Positions 9,346-18,763 are shown, numbered from the stretch's first letter. The stretch: DNA of 40,333 bases from Bacteroidaceae bacterium (GCA_024401115.1 JAKSLP010000027.1:1-40333), one strand, 5' to 3'. Notes: generated by a model not told the origin, from the sequence alone. Numbers and translations: made by a program.

Positions 9346-10825
9346 TTCTTTTGTCTATATTAATTTTATGTCTGTAGAACACTAGCACAGAAGCTACTAC
9401 GCTAGCAGCTCCAATAAAATATGGCAACTGACCCTGGATACGGAATCCTTCATTAGACACCAAAATATAGGTGACACAAACAAATGTCATAAATAACACC
9501 GGAACTAATGTAATACCATAATTCTTCTTGTTACGGACCAAGAAGAAAGTCACAGTCCAAAGTGTAAAGATTGAAAGTGACTGGTTTGACCAACCAAAAT
9601 AGCTCCAAATGATATTGAATCCGTCTGGATTGGATATCTGCCATACCAAGAGTGCAAAAGTAAAGGCAAACAGTGGGATACAGATATATAGACGGTTACG
9701 GTATGATCGTTGGCCCAACTTAATAAACTCGGCGATAATCAGTCGGGCGCTGCGCAAAGCAGTGTCACCACTAGTGATAGGGGCAGCTACAACACCCAGC
9801 ATGGCCAAAATACCACCGACAATACCAAGCCAACCTTGACACACATTCATTACCACCTGAGGAGCTGAGAAATACTGAATCAGCGTTTTGTCGCTCTGAG
9901 ACTCAAATGCCTGAATGACTTCAGGAGAACAAACCTCTCTCCAACCGTCGGCATAGAAAAAATATGATGAAATAGTAGCCCAAATCATAGCCACGATACC
10001 CTCGGTAATCATTGATCCATAGAAAATAGGACGACCCATCTTCTCGTTCTTGATGCATCGTGCCATCAATGGACTTTGGGTAGCGTGGAAACCACTAATG
10101 GCACCACAGGCAATAGTGATGAAAAGCGCAGGGAATATCGGGGTATTGCGGCCAAACTTCTCAGCACCCAGATTCTGCATGCCGTCCCACACCTCAGGAA
10201 GTTGCGGCATCTTGGCATAGAGTCCTATCATCAATGCCGCAGCCATGAAAATCAAAGAGAAAGCAAACAAAGGATAAATACGTCCGATGATCTTATCGAC
10301 AGGCAATAATGTGGCGATGATATAATAAACAAAGATGATAAGAATCCACATCACCTCAGTTCCACAAATACTCTTCAAGATAATGGCAGGACTATACACA
10401 AAGACTGCACCAACCATCATCAAAAGAAGAACCGTAAAAACTAACATGACCTTACGGATATCTTTACCCAAATAATAACCGACCAATTGCGGTAAACCCG
10501 CACCATTGTGGTGCATAGACAGCATACCACTCAAATAATCATGGGTGGCTCCGGCAAAAATACATCCAAAGACAATCCAAAGGTAAGCAGAAGTACCAAA
10601 CCACATACCCATGATTGCACCAAATATAGGACCGGTTCCGGCAATATTCAAGAACTGAATCATAAAAATCTTCCAATCAGGAAGTACCATAAAATCTACC
10701 CCATCAGCTTTAGAAACCGCTGGGGTCACCCGATTGGGATCAGGACCAAAGACACGTTCTACGAAACGTCCATAAATAAAATAGCCTGCTATCAGAATAA
10801 GTATAGCAATTGTAAAACTTATCAT
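9332..10825 (-). CDS. cstA: Carbon starvation protein CstA-type transporter
   Basis: 497 residues, almost entirely hydrophobic with many transmembrane helices. The family-defining FLNIAGTGPIFGAIMG stretch lies near residue 58, with GATHDYLSGM shortly after. Enterobacterial CstA is about 700 residues; this shorter form lacks the C-terminal extension, which I believe is usual in Bacteroidota. CstA homologues import peptides or pyruvate; the substrate here cannot be read from sequence. It is the first gene of a four-gene operon with a small membrane protein, an ABC-F ATPase and an M13 peptidase. A possible -7 element lies at 10861-10868. Confidence 0.93.
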   Translation of the reverse strand: MISFTIAILILIAGYFIYGRFVERVFGPDPNRVTPAVSKADGVDFMVLPDWKIFMIQFLNIAGTGPIFGAIMGMWFGTSAYLWIVFGCIFAGATHDYLSGMLSMHHNGAGLPQLVGYYLGKDIRKVMLVFTVLLLMMVGAVFVYSPAIILKSICGTEVMWILIIFVYYIIATLLPVDKIIGRIYPLFAFSLIFMAAALMIGLYAKMPQLPEVWDGMQNLGAEKFGRNTPIFPALFITIACGAISGFHATQSPLMARCIKNEKMGRPIFYGSMITEGIVAMIWATISSYFFYADGWREVCSPEVIQAFESQSDKTLIQYFSAPQVVMNVCQGWLGIVGGILAMLGVVAAPITSGDTALRSARLIIAEFIKLGQRSYRNRLYICIPLFAFTFALLVWQISNPDGFNIIWSYFGWSNQSLSIFTLWTVTFFLVRNKKNYGITLVPVLFMTFVCVTYILVSNEGFRIQGQLPYFIGAASVVASVLVFYRHKINIDKRNAKK

Positions 10826-10860
10826 AACACCTTATATTAAATAAAATTCAAAAAACGGAG

Positions 10861-10868
10861 CAAAATTA
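10861..10868 (-). promoter_or_regulatory. Candidate -7 element for cstA
   Basis: The minus strand reads TAATTTTG, matching TAnnTTTG. It lies 36 bp upstream of the ATG at 10825. No TTTG is found at the usual distance, so this is a weak call. Confidence 0.35.
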
Positions 10869-10894
10869 CAAAATAAAGCCAAAAGATTTATCAC

Positions 10895-10930
10895 TTTGTC
10901 CCAATTTTATCTTTATTTTTTTTAATTTTG
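10895..10930 (+). promoter_or_regulatory. Candidate promoter of the GHL10 glycosidase gene
   Basis: TAATTTTG at 10923-10930 matches the -7 consensus, 19 bp before the ATG at 10950. A TTTG at 10895-10898 lies 24 bp upstream, longer than the usual 19-21, so only the -7 box is convincing. Confidence 0.4.
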
Positions 10931-10949
10931 CCGACCAAATTAATCGAAA

Positions 10950-12644
10950 ATGAAATTAGCAACTATCATTAAATATATATTCTGCATTATTGGGGTAAGC
11001 ATTACCACGATGGCATACGCTCAGATATCACAGCAAAAAATAGAAACAAGAGCTGTATGGCTGACCACATTGAGCGGTTTGGATTGGCCGTCTTCTAAGG
11101 CAAACACTCCATCAGGAAGAGAATTACAGAAAAATGAGCTTAGAAGAATTTTAGACCAATATCAAAGACTTCACATCAATACCGTTCTTCTACAGACACG
11201 TGTGCGAGGTACAATGATTTATCCCTCAGTTTACGAAGGCTGGGATCCTTGCTTGACTGGAGTTGCGGGTAAAGATCCAGGATATGACCCTCTGCAGTTT
11301 GCCATAGAAGAATGTCACAAAAGAGGTATGGAACTTCATTGCTGGATGGTTACCATTCCATCTGGTAATGCAAAAATACACAACCAGTTAGGGTATAAAT
11401 CTGTCACAAAGACTCATCCTGAATTAGTGAGAAAAATCAAGGATTACTGGTATTTGGATCCAGGCAATCCGGAAACGCGGCATTACCTGGCCACATTATG
11501 CCAGGAGATTGTTCAGAAATACGATGTAGATGGTATTCATTTTGATTTCATCCGTTATCCGGAGAACAGTGGTGAGAGCCTTGACAGAATCAGTTGGACA
11601 AAATATGGCGCACAGACAGGAAAATCCAAAGCTGATTGGCGACGAGACAACATTACCGCTTTGGTTCGAGAAATGTTCAATACGGTAAAATCCATTAAGC
11701 CATGGGTAAAAGTAACCGCTGCCCCTCTGGGAAAATATGCCGACACCAATCGATTCCCTGCTGGTAATTGGAATGGCTACAACCGAGTTTACCAAGATGC
11801 ACAGCTGTGGATGAAAGAAGGTATTGTCGATGGAGTTTTCCCCATGATTTACCATAGTGACGATAATTTTTATCCATTTGTTTGCGATTGGATAGAGAAC
11901 AGCAATGGACGTCCGGTTACCGCAGGACTGGGTATCTATTTTCTACATCCAAGTGAAGGCAAATGGACTTTGGATATGATTCAACGTCAAATGAACTTTT
12001 GCAGAAGCAAAGGTATAGGTGTCGCACATTATCGTTCTAAATTCCTAACCGACAACACTAAAGGACTGTACAATTGGTGCGAAGAGGAATACTATCCATA
12101 TCCGGCTTTACCTGCAGGTATGCCATGGTTATCCAAAAAAGCGCCATCGAATCCTCAGAATCTCGTCGTTTCAAAAGATGAAAGCAAGTTAACTTTATCA
12201 TGGGACAAAGTTTATGATCCTGATTTTGACACCTATGTCACATATAATGTTTATAGAAGTAAACATACGCCGGTAAACACAAACGACCCTGCCAATTTAT
12301 TGGTGGCCCGCTTAATGGATAATCAGATAGAGTTTCCAAATGATTCCGAAGATTATCACTATGCAGTCACAGCAGTAGACAGAGCCGGTAATGAAAGTAA
12401 TAGGATGTCTGAAACCAATGTACAGGTATCCAATGAACTTCACTGTTCCAACGGCATGCTACATATTCCATCGCATTTAGTCAACACTACTGTAATTATT
12501 TGCGACATAACAGAGAGAGAGTTATTATCCATTATTCCATATAGTCAAACGATAGACGTAACCCATCTAAAAGAGGGATCATACTGGCTTAAATACAAGA
12601 ACAATAATAACCGAACACGTCGGGTTGGTGTTTTCTTCAGATAA
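10950..12644 (+). CDS. GHL10 family (DUF187) secreted glycosidase with FnIII-like domain, DigH/YddW-type
   Basis: 564 residues. A signal peptide ends near residue 24 (MAYAQ). The catalytic TIM-barrel-like domain (about 30-390) starts with ETRAVWLTTLSGLDWP and contains VDGIHFDFIRYP, the acidic core of the GHL10 family. A fibronectin type III-like domain (about 395-490) follows, then a roughly 70-residue C-terminal beta module ending in RTRRVGVFFR. E. coli DigH of this family cleaves denuded peptidoglycan strands; a similar envelope role is likely but the substrate is not proven. The C-terminal module faintly recalls a T9SS sorting tail, without a clear match. The 3' end overlaps the convergent ATP-grasp-like gene by 8 nt. 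Confidence 0.85.
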   Translation: MKLATIIKYIFCIIGVSITTMAYAQISQQKIETRAVWLTTLSGLDWPSSKANTPSGRELQKNELRRILDQYQRLHINTVLLQTRVRGTMIYPSVYEGWDPCLTGVAGKDPGYDPLQFAIEECHKRGMELHCWMVTIPSGNAKIHNQLGYKSVTKTHPELVRKIKDYWYLDPGNPETRHYLATLCQEIVQKYDVDGIHFDFIRYPENSGESLDRISWTKYGAQTGKSKADWRRDNITALVREMFNTVKSIKPWVKVTAAPLGKYADTNRFPAGNWNGYNRVYQDAQLWMKEGIVDGVFPMIYHSDDNFYPFVCDWIENSNGRPVTAGLGIYFLHPSEGKWTLDMIQRQMNFCRSKGIGVAHYRSKFLTDNTKGLYNWCEEEYYPYPALPAGMPWLSKKAPSNPQNLVVSKDESKLTLSWDKVYDPDFDTYVTYNVYRSKHTPVNTNDPANLLVARLMDNQIEFPNDSEDYHYAVTAVDRAGNESNRMSETNVQVSNELHCSNGMLHIPSHLVNTTVIICDITERELLSIIPYSQTIDVTHLKEGSYWLKYKNNNNRTRRVGVFFR

Positions 12645-13800
12645 TACAATCATCAGTTTGAAGATATATTCGGAACTGAGTGTCAGGGAAAACCGGTGTT
12701 AGGGATAAGTAACCACTGACCAATCGCCTATCCTGAAAAATCGGAGCCTTTTGATGAATATGCTCCTGAAAAATCACACCAGGCAGACGATAATCAGAGA
12801 TTAATCTGGCTGTCACGTTAGGAGAAACAAACCTATCTATTAAATGCATTGCCAGCCAACCCATATTTCTACGAAGATTGATTTCTACACATGGGTGTAC
12901 CTTTAAGGATTCATTTTCTTTAACTATCATCATATCAACGCCTAACGGTCCAATATATGCATTCCCGATTTGTTTAGAAAGCACACTTTCCAAGTGTTTC
13001 TTGACCATCTCTAACACTTCCATTCTTGCTTGAATTTTAGAGATGATTACATATTGGGGAGCAACCCAATTAGCAGAATAACGTCCATACTCCACAGAGA
13101 AAAAGGAGAAACCGGCAAATTTTACGTTGCCTTTTCCATCACAACAAAATTCCATGGCAAAATCCTGGACTTTTTCATATTGAGGTTCAATAACCAATCC
13201 GCCGCTATGTTTCAAAAAACTACTGCACAACTGACGTGACTGAGTGGAATCAGGGGATTGAAGCATCATCACTCCTCTCCCGCTACTACTCCAAAGAGCC
13301 TTTAACACGTATTGTGAGCACGTTGAAATAGCTTCGTCAATTTGATGTTCTGTTGTACAAAAAAAAGATTGTCCTGTAATTTCTGCATGGATAGGAAATG
13401 ATGCCAAGACTTTAACCGCCATCTCTCTACTGGACAACGATCGGATTTTGTCCAAACGTTCACATGTCGTTTCGGGTAAATCCTTCAAAACCGGAAGTTT
13501 TCTCCACAATGATTTGTTCCAACCCCATGGATCAACAAAAGAATGCTGCAAGACCTTCACACTTTCTGAAGAAACCCATTTCACCTTAGGCATATCAAAA
13601 ACTGTCCCCTGAGACAAATACCATTGCTGCACCTCTTTAGGATTTGGGACCAGCACTTCATCGCCGTCTTCACACCACCAAACAGGCAAAGCAGCCAACT
13701 GTTTTTCCATCAGGGCCACCCTTTTGGATGCCTGAAAATTGTGAGAATTGTCTGCCATTGCCATTTCATGGCTGGGATTAAAAATATGAAGTGTACTCAT
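12637..13800 (-). CDS. Predicted ATP-grasp-fold protein of unknown function
   Basis: 387 residues from the ATG at 13800. A start 11 codons upstream (13833) is open, but a -7 box TATTTTTG at 13821-13828 lies between the two, so the shorter form, which begins directly at the core STLHIFNPSHEMAMADN, is preferred. ATP-grasp hallmarks are VLKALWSSSGRGVMM (nucleotide lysine and glycine loop), IGPLGVDMMIV and VEINLRRNMGW (E/N metal-binding pair). No signal peptide is present. ATP-grasp enzymes join a carboxylate to an amine or thiol through an acyl-phosphate; neither substrate is identifiable. The gene is monocistronic and convergent with the glycosidase. Confidence 0.75.
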   Translation of the reverse strand: MSTLHIFNPSHEMAMADNSHNFQASKRVALMEKQLAALPVWWCEDGDEVLVPNPKEVQQWYLSQGTVFDMPKVKWVSSESVKVLQHSFVDPWGWNKSLWRKLPVLKDLPETTCERLDKIRSLSSREMAVKVLASFPIHAEITGQSFFCTTEHQIDEAISTCSQYVLKALWSSSGRGVMMLQSPDSTQSRQLCSSFLKHSGGLVIEPQYEKVQDFAMEFCCDGKGNVKFAGFSFFSVEYGRYSANWVAPQYVIISKIQARMEVLEMVKKHLESVLSKQIGNAYIGPLGVDMMIVKENESLKVHPCVEINLRRNMGWLAMHLIDRFVSPNVTARLISDYRLPGVIFQEHIHQKAPIFQDRRLVSGYLSLTPVFPDTQFRIYLQTDDCII

Positions 13801-13820
13801 CTGTTTTTGAATAGGATTGG

Positions 13821-13828
13821 CAAAAATA
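13821..13828 (-). promoter_or_regulatory. Candidate -7 element deciding the start of the ATP-grasp-like gene
   Basis: The minus strand reads TATTTTTG. A start of transcription near 13814 would exclude the ATG at 13833 and leave that at 13800 with a leader of about 14 nt. No good -33 element is seen. Confidence 0.45.
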
Positions 13829-13890
13829 ACCATTTCTTTGAAAACGGGTGGTATTTTATTAAATTTATTTCATTTTTCTGCAACCCCCAC

Positions 13891-13921
13891 TTTGCATTTT
13901 AAACAATAAGTCCTATCTTTG
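13891..13921 (+). promoter_or_regulatory. Consensus promoter of the AAA_14 ATPase gene
   Basis: TTTG (13891-13894), 19 bp, then TATCTTTG (13914-13921) match the Bacteroidota consensus exactly. The ATG is at 13946, leaving a leader of about 18 nt. Confidence 0.8.
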
Positions 13922-13945
13922 CATCGTTTTAGCAGCTAAACATCA

Positions 13946-15130
13946 ATGGAGATTTTCTACAGGACTCACGCCTATCTAATAGAGCACATCAATGCTCCAG
14001 TTCGTCGCGCCCTTATGGACGACATCAACTGGGAGGATCGCCTTATTGGTATTAAAGGCCCTCGTGGTGTGGGTAAAACAACCTTTCTTTTGCAATATGC
14101 CAAGGAAAGATACGGCACAGACCGTTGTTGCCTGTACATAAACATGAACAATTTCTACTTCCAACAAATGGGCTTGACACAATTTGCAGGTGAATTCTTG
14201 CATCGTGGCGGCAAAGTTCTTCTTATTGATCAGGTATTTAAGTATCCGGATTGGAGTAAGGAATTGCGTGAATGTTATGACCGATACCCCTCTTTAAAAA
14301 TTGTGTTTACCGGTAGCAGTGTGATGCGATTAAAAGAGGAAAATCCCGAATTGAATGGAATTGTAAAGAGTTACAATCTAAGAGGTTTCTCATTCCGTGA
14401 ATATTTGAATCTGCAAACTGGAAATGACTTTCCAATCTTCACGCTAGAACAAATTCTGCAGAATCATGAGACTATTGTCAAGACAATCTTACCACATGTC
14501 CGTCCATTGGATTATTTCCAAGATTATCTTCATCACGGATTTTACCCATTCTTCTTGGAGAAACGGAATTTCTCCGAGAACTTGTTGAAAACCATGTCCA
14601 TGATGATTGAAGTCGATATTTTGCTCATTAAGCAAATTGAGCTTAAGTATTTGACCAAAATTAAGAAGCTGCTGTATCTTCTGGCTGTTGACGGCCCTGT
14701 GTCTCCCAATATTAGCCAATTGGCTAATGAGATTCAAACCAGCCGTGCAACAGTTATGAACTACATCAAATACTTGACCGACGCGCGTCTGATTAATCTG
14801 ATTTATGAAAGCGGGGATGACTTCCCGAAAAAACCGGCAAAGATCATGATGCACAACACCAGTCAAATGTATGCCATCTATCCTATTAAGGTAGAGGAAC
14901 AGGATGTCTTAGAAACGTTTTTCCTTAACACCCTTTGGAAAGACCACAAAATGAACAAAGGTTCCAAGGGAGCAAGCTATTTGGTAGATGACAAACTGAA
15001 TTTCCGCATTTGCACAGATGGTCACATGCTGAGGAATAAGCCACATGCCAACACCTATTATGCGCAGCACAGGATTGATGTGGGTCGTGGGAATCAAATA
15101 CCACTCTGGCTGTTTGGTTTCGTATATTAA
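13946..15130 (+). CDS. AAA_14/DUF4143-type ATP-binding protein
   Basis: 394 residues. Walker A is GPRGVGKT (38-45). The region after VLLID (91-95) matches the family pattern (hydrophobic-D-E..KYPxWS.EL), but Gln96 stands where the catalytic Glu is expected (codon CAG at 14231). Sensor-like VFTGSS follows near 120. The C-terminal half contains a winged-helix-like part (QTSRATVMNYIKYLTDARLINL) and the DUF4143 region ending in IPLWLFGFVY. These abundant Bacteroidota ATPases have no settled function; suggested links include toxin-antitoxin-like or DNA-associated roles. It has its own promoter and lies 51 bp upstream of nifJ, with no obvious functional connection. The family is confident; the function is unknown. 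Confidence 0.88.
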   Translation: MEIFYRTHAYLIEHINAPVRRALMDDINWEDRLIGIKGPRGVGKTTFLLQYAKERYGTDRCCLYINMNNFYFQQMGLTQFAGEFLHRGGKVLLIDQVFKYPDWSKELRECYDRYPSLKIVFTGSSVMRLKEENPELNGIVKSYNLRGFSFREYLNLQTGNDFPIFTLEQILQNHETIVKTILPHVRPLDYFQDYLHHGFYPFFLEKRNFSENLLKTMSMMIEVDILLIKQIELKYLTKIKKLLYLLAVDGPVSPNISQLANEIQTSRATVMNYIKYLTDARLINLIYESGDDFPKKPAKIMMHNTSQMYAIYPIKVEEQDVLETFFLNTLWKDHKMNKGSKGASYLVDDKLNFRICTDGHMLRNKPHANTYYAQHRIDVGRGNQIPLWLFGFVY

Positions 15131-15181
15131 ATAAAAATGTTTGAAATAAAATATAGTTAACTAATAATATCAAAAAGTATT

Positions 15182-18100
15182 ATGGCTAAAGAAAGAAAAT
15201 TCGTAACTTGGGATGGTAACACCTGCGCCGGACATGTTGCTTACATGTTCTCTGAGGTTGCAGCTATCTATCCTATCACTCCGTCTTCTCCAATGGCGGA
15301 GCATGTAGACGAGTGGGCCGCTCAGGGTAGAAAGAACCTGTTCGGTGACACCGTACTGGTACAGGAAATGCAGTCAGAGGGTGGTGCAGCTGGTGCTGTT
15401 CACGGTTCTCTGCAGGCTGGTGCTTTGACCACCACCTTTACCGCTTCTCAGGGTCTGCTGCTGATGATCCCTAACATGTACAAGATTGCTGGTGAGCTGT
15501 TGCCATCAGTATTCCATGTATCTGCACGTACTTTGGCAACTCACTCTCTGTGTATCTTCGGTGACCACAGTGACGTTATGGCTTGCCGCCAGACTGGTTT
15601 CGCAATGCTGGCTGAGGGTTCTGTACAGGAAGTAATGGACCTGTCTGCAGTTGCTCACTTGGCAGCTATCGAGGGTCGTGTTCCATTCGTTAACTTCTTC
15701 GATGGTTTCCGTACCTCTCACGAGTATCAGAAGGTTGAGTTGATTGAGGAAGACGATGTTCGCGACTTGGTCGACATGGATGCAGTTGCTGCATTCCGTT
15801 CACGTGCCCTGACTCCAGAGCGTCCTCAGGCTAAGGGTATGGCTGAGAACCCAGAGACATTCTTCGCACACCGCGAGTCTGCTAACCGCTACTACGATGC
15901 TATCCCAGCTATCGTTGAGAAGTACATGGCTGCCATCTCTGAGCGTACCGGCCGTGAGTACAAGTTGTTCTCATACTATGGTGCAGAGGATGCTACCGAG
16001 GTTATCGTAGCTATGGGTTCTGTAACAGAGGCTGCTCGCGAGGCTATCGACTACGCTAACGCAAACGGCAAGAAGTACGGTTTGGTATCTGTACACTTGT
16101 ATCGTCCATTCTCAGTAAAGCGTCTGTTGGAGGCTATCCCTACAACCGTTAAGAGCATTGCTGTTCTGGATCGTACAAAGGAGCCAGGTTCAAACGGCGA
16201 GCCTCTGTTGTTGGATGTTAAGGATGCATTCTATGGTTCAGGCCGCACTCCAGTTATCGTAGGTGGCCGTTACGGTTTGGGTTCTGCAGATACTACTCCT
16301 GCAATGATTCTGGGTGTATATGAGAATCTGGAGCTGAATGTTCCAAAGGATCACTTCACCGTAGGTATCGTTGATGACCTGACCATGTGCTCTCTGCCAG
16401 AGAAGGAAGAGATGGCATTGGGTGGCGAAGGCATCTTCGAGGCTAAGTTCTTCGGTCTGGGTGCTGACGGTACCGTTGGTGCCAACAAGAACTCGGTTAA
16501 GATTATCGGTGACAACACCAACAAGTATTGCCAGGCATATTTCTCTTACGACTCTAAAAAGTCAGGTGGTTTCACCTGCTCTCACTTGCGTTTCGGTGAC
16601 ACTCCTATCCGTTCTACCTATCAGATTAAGACTCCTAACTTCGTAGCATGTCACGTTCAGGCTTACCTGCACATGTACGATGTGATTCGTGGTTTGCGTC
16701 CAAACGGTCAGTTCCTGTTGAACACCATCTTCGAGGGCGAGGAGCTGGTTAACTTCATTCCTAATAAGATTAAGAAGTACTTCGCTGAGAAGAACATCAC
16801 CGTATACTATATCAACGCTACCAAGATTGCTCAGGAAATTGGTTTGGGCAACCGTACCAATACCATTCTGCAGTCTGCATTCTTCCGCATCACTGAGGTT
16901 ATCCCAGTAGAGTTGGCAGTAGAGCAGATGAAGAAGGCTATCGTTAAGTCATATGGCAAGAAGGGTGAGGATGTTGTAAACATGAACTTTGCTGCTGTTG
17001 ACCGCGGTGGTGAGTACAAGACCTTGGCTGTTGATCCAGCATGGGCAAACCTGCCAGCTGATCCAGTTGTAGAGAACAACGATCCTGCTTACATCAACAA
17101 CTTGGTTCGCGTTATCAACGCTCAGAACGGTGCTGACCTGCCAGTTTCTGCATACAAGGGCATCGAAGATGGTACTTGGGAGCAGGGTACTGCAGCATAT
17201 GAGAAGCGCGGTGTAGGTGCATTCGTTCCAGAATGGGATCCTGCTAAGTGTATCCAGTGTAACAAGTGTGCATTCGTATGTCCTCACGCTTGTATCCGTC
17301 CATTCGTTATGACCGACGAGGAGAAGGCTGGTTTCCAGGGTCAGACTATCGAAATGAAGGCTCCAGCAGCATTCAAGGGTATGCACTTCACTATGCAGGT
17401 AGGCGTTAAGGACTGTCTGGCTTGCGGTAACTGTGCTGATGTATGTCCAGGTAATCCAAAGGCTGGTGGCCCAGCTCTGAAGATGGTTCCTTACGATGAT
17501 TCTTCTGCAAAGGCTGCTGCCGAGGCTGCTAACTGGGAGTACTGCGTTAAGAACGTTACTTCTAAGCAGGATCTGATCGACATCACCATGAATCCAAAGA
17601 ACTCTCAGTTCGCTACTCCATTGTTCGAGTTCTCAGGTGCTTGCGCAGGTTGTGGTGAGACTCCATACGTTAAGTTGATTTCTCAGCTGTTCGGTGACCG
17701 TGAGATCGTAGCTAACGCTACCGGTTGTTCTTCAATCTACTCAGGTTCTATCCCTTCTACTCCTTACACCAAGAATGCAAAGGGCCAGGGTCCTGCATGG
17801 TCTAACTCACTGTTTGAGGACTTCTGCGAGTATGGTTTGGGTATGGTACTGGCTACCAAGAAGATGAAGAAGCGTATTACCGATACATTGACCGAAATGA
17901 TTGCTGACGAGCAGACTCCAGCTGAATTCAAGGCTGCTGCTGAGAAGTGGATCGCAGGTCAGAACGATGCTGCTGCTTCTAAGGCTGCTGCTGCTGAACT
18001 GAAGCCACTGATCGCTGCTGGTAAGGCTGCTGGTTGTCCTAAGTGTGCTATGCTGTCTGAGCTGGATCACTATCTGGTTAAGCGTTCACAGTGGATCATC

Positions 18101-18763
18101 GGTGGTGACGGTGCTTCTTACGATATCGGTTACGGTGGTTTGGATCACGTTATCGGTTCTGGTGAGGATGTAAACATCTTCGTTATCGACACCGAGGTTT
18201 ACTCTAATACTGGTGGTCAGGCATCTAAGGCTACTCCTATCGGTGCTATCGCACAGTTTGCTGCTAACGGTAAGCGTGCTGGTAAGAAGGATCTGGGTCT
18301 GATGCAGGCTACTTATGGAAATGTCTATGTAGCTCAGGTAGCTATGGGCGCTGACCAGGCACAGTGCTTGAAGGCATTCAAGGAGGCTGAGGCATGGCAT
18401 GGTCCATCATTGATTATCGGTTACGCTCCATGTATCAACCACGGTTTGAAGGCTAAGGGTGGCATGGGTAAGAGCCAGGCTGAGGAAGCTAAGGCTGTTG
18501 AGTGCGGTTACTGGCACTTGTGGCGTAACAACCCAGCATTGGCAGAAGAGGGCAAGAACCCATTCCAGTTGGATTCTAAGGTTCCTAACTGGGACAACTT
18601 CCAGGCATTCCTGGAGGGTGAGGTTCGCTTCCTGTCATTAAAGAAGGCTGCTCCAACTGAGGCTCAGGAACTGTACGATGCATGTAAGGCTGCAGCAAAG
18701 CGCCGTTACAACTCATACATCCGCATGAGCAAGATGGATTACGCAGATCCTGATTTGCAGTAA
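15182..18763 (+). CDS. nifJ: Pyruvate:ferredoxin (flavodoxin) oxidoreductase, single-chain
   Basis: 1193 residues, the normal length for single-chain PFOR. It oxidises pyruvate with CoA to acetyl-CoA and CO2, reducing ferredoxin, in the cytoplasm of anaerobes. The N-terminal thiamine-interacting domain contains YPITPSSPMAEHVDEWA. A ferredoxin-like domain carries CIQCNKC (from about 690) and CLACGNC (from about 745), each followed by CP, giving two [4Fe-4S] clusters. CAGCGE near 820 is part of the proximal cluster site. The thiamine pyrophosphate motif begins at GDGASYDIGYGG (about 973) and continues with the VYSNTGG metal-binding loop. Codons are markedly biased (GGT, GCT, CTG/TTG, GTT), as in highly expressed genes. 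It is monocistronic, with a strong terminator directly after it. Confidence 0.98.
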   Translation: MAKERKFVTWDGNTCAGHVAYMFSEVAAIYPITPSSPMAEHVDEWAAQGRKNLFGDTVLVQEMQSEGGAAGAVHGSLQAGALTTTFTASQGLLLMIPNMYKIAGELLPSVFHVSARTLATHSLCIFGDHSDVMACRQTGFAMLAEGSVQEVMDLSAVAHLAAIEGRVPFVNFFDGFRTSHEYQKVELIEEDDVRDLVDMDAVAAFRSRALTPERPQAKGMAENPETFFAHRESANRYYDAIPAIVEKYMAAISERTGREYKLFSYYGAEDATEVIVAMGSVTEAAREAIDYANANGKKYGLVSVHLYRPFSVKRLLEAIPTTVKSIAVLDRTKEPGSNGEPLLLDVKDAFYGSGRTPVIVGGRYGLGSADTTPAMILGVYENLELNVPKDHFTVGIVDDLTMCSLPEKEEMALGGEGIFEAKFFGLGADGTVGANKNSVKIIGDNTNKYCQAYFSYDSKKSGGFTCSHLRFGDTPIRSTYQIKTPNFVACHVQAYLHMYDVIRGLRPNGQFLLNTIFEGEELVNFIPNKIKKYFAEKNITVYYINATKIAQEIGLGNRTNTILQSAFFRITEVIPVELAVEQMKKAIVKSYGKKGEDVVNMNFAAVDRGGEYKTLAVDPAWANLPADPVVENNDPAYINNLVRVINAQNGADLPVSAYKGIEDGTWEQGTAAYEKRGVGAFVPEWDPAKCIQCNKCAFVCPHACIRPFVMTDEEKAGFQGQTIEMKAPAAFKGMHFTMQVGVKDCLACGNCADVCPGNPKAGGPALKMVPYDDSSAKAAAEAANWEYCVKNVTSKQDLIDITMNPKNSQFATPLFEFSGACAGCGETPYVKLISQLFGDREIVANATGCSSIYSGSIPSTPYTKNAKGQGPAWSNSLFEDFCEYGLGMVLATKKMKKRITDTLTEMIADEQTPAEFKAAAEKWIAGQNDAAASKAAAAELKPLIAAGKAAGCPKCAMLSELDHYLVKRSQWIIGGDGASYDIGYGGLDHVIGSGEDVNIFVIDTEVYSNTGGQASKATPIGAIAQFAANGKRAGKKDLGLMQATYGNVYVAQVAMGADQAQCLKAFKEAEAWHGPSLIIGYAPCINHGLKAKGGMGKSQAEEAKAVECGYWHLWRNNPALAEEGKNPFQLDSKVPNWDNFQAFLEGEVRFLSLKKAAPTEAQELYDACKAAAKRRYNSYIRMSKMDYADPDLQ

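Noticed and set aside
12440..12644. T9SS C-terminal sorting domain on the GHL10 glycosidase
   Set aside because: The tail is of the right size and beta-rich, but the usual conserved motifs are not clear enough; left as a remark only.
15131..15181. A nifJ promoter in the 51-bp gap
   Set aside because: A TTTG is present at 15140-15143, but no TAnnTTTG follows at the right distance. The real promoter may lie inside the preceding gene.
16949..17386. 145-codon open frame on the minus strand within nifJ
   Set aside because: The strong codon bias of nifJ removes stops from the reverse frames; the translation has no domain features.
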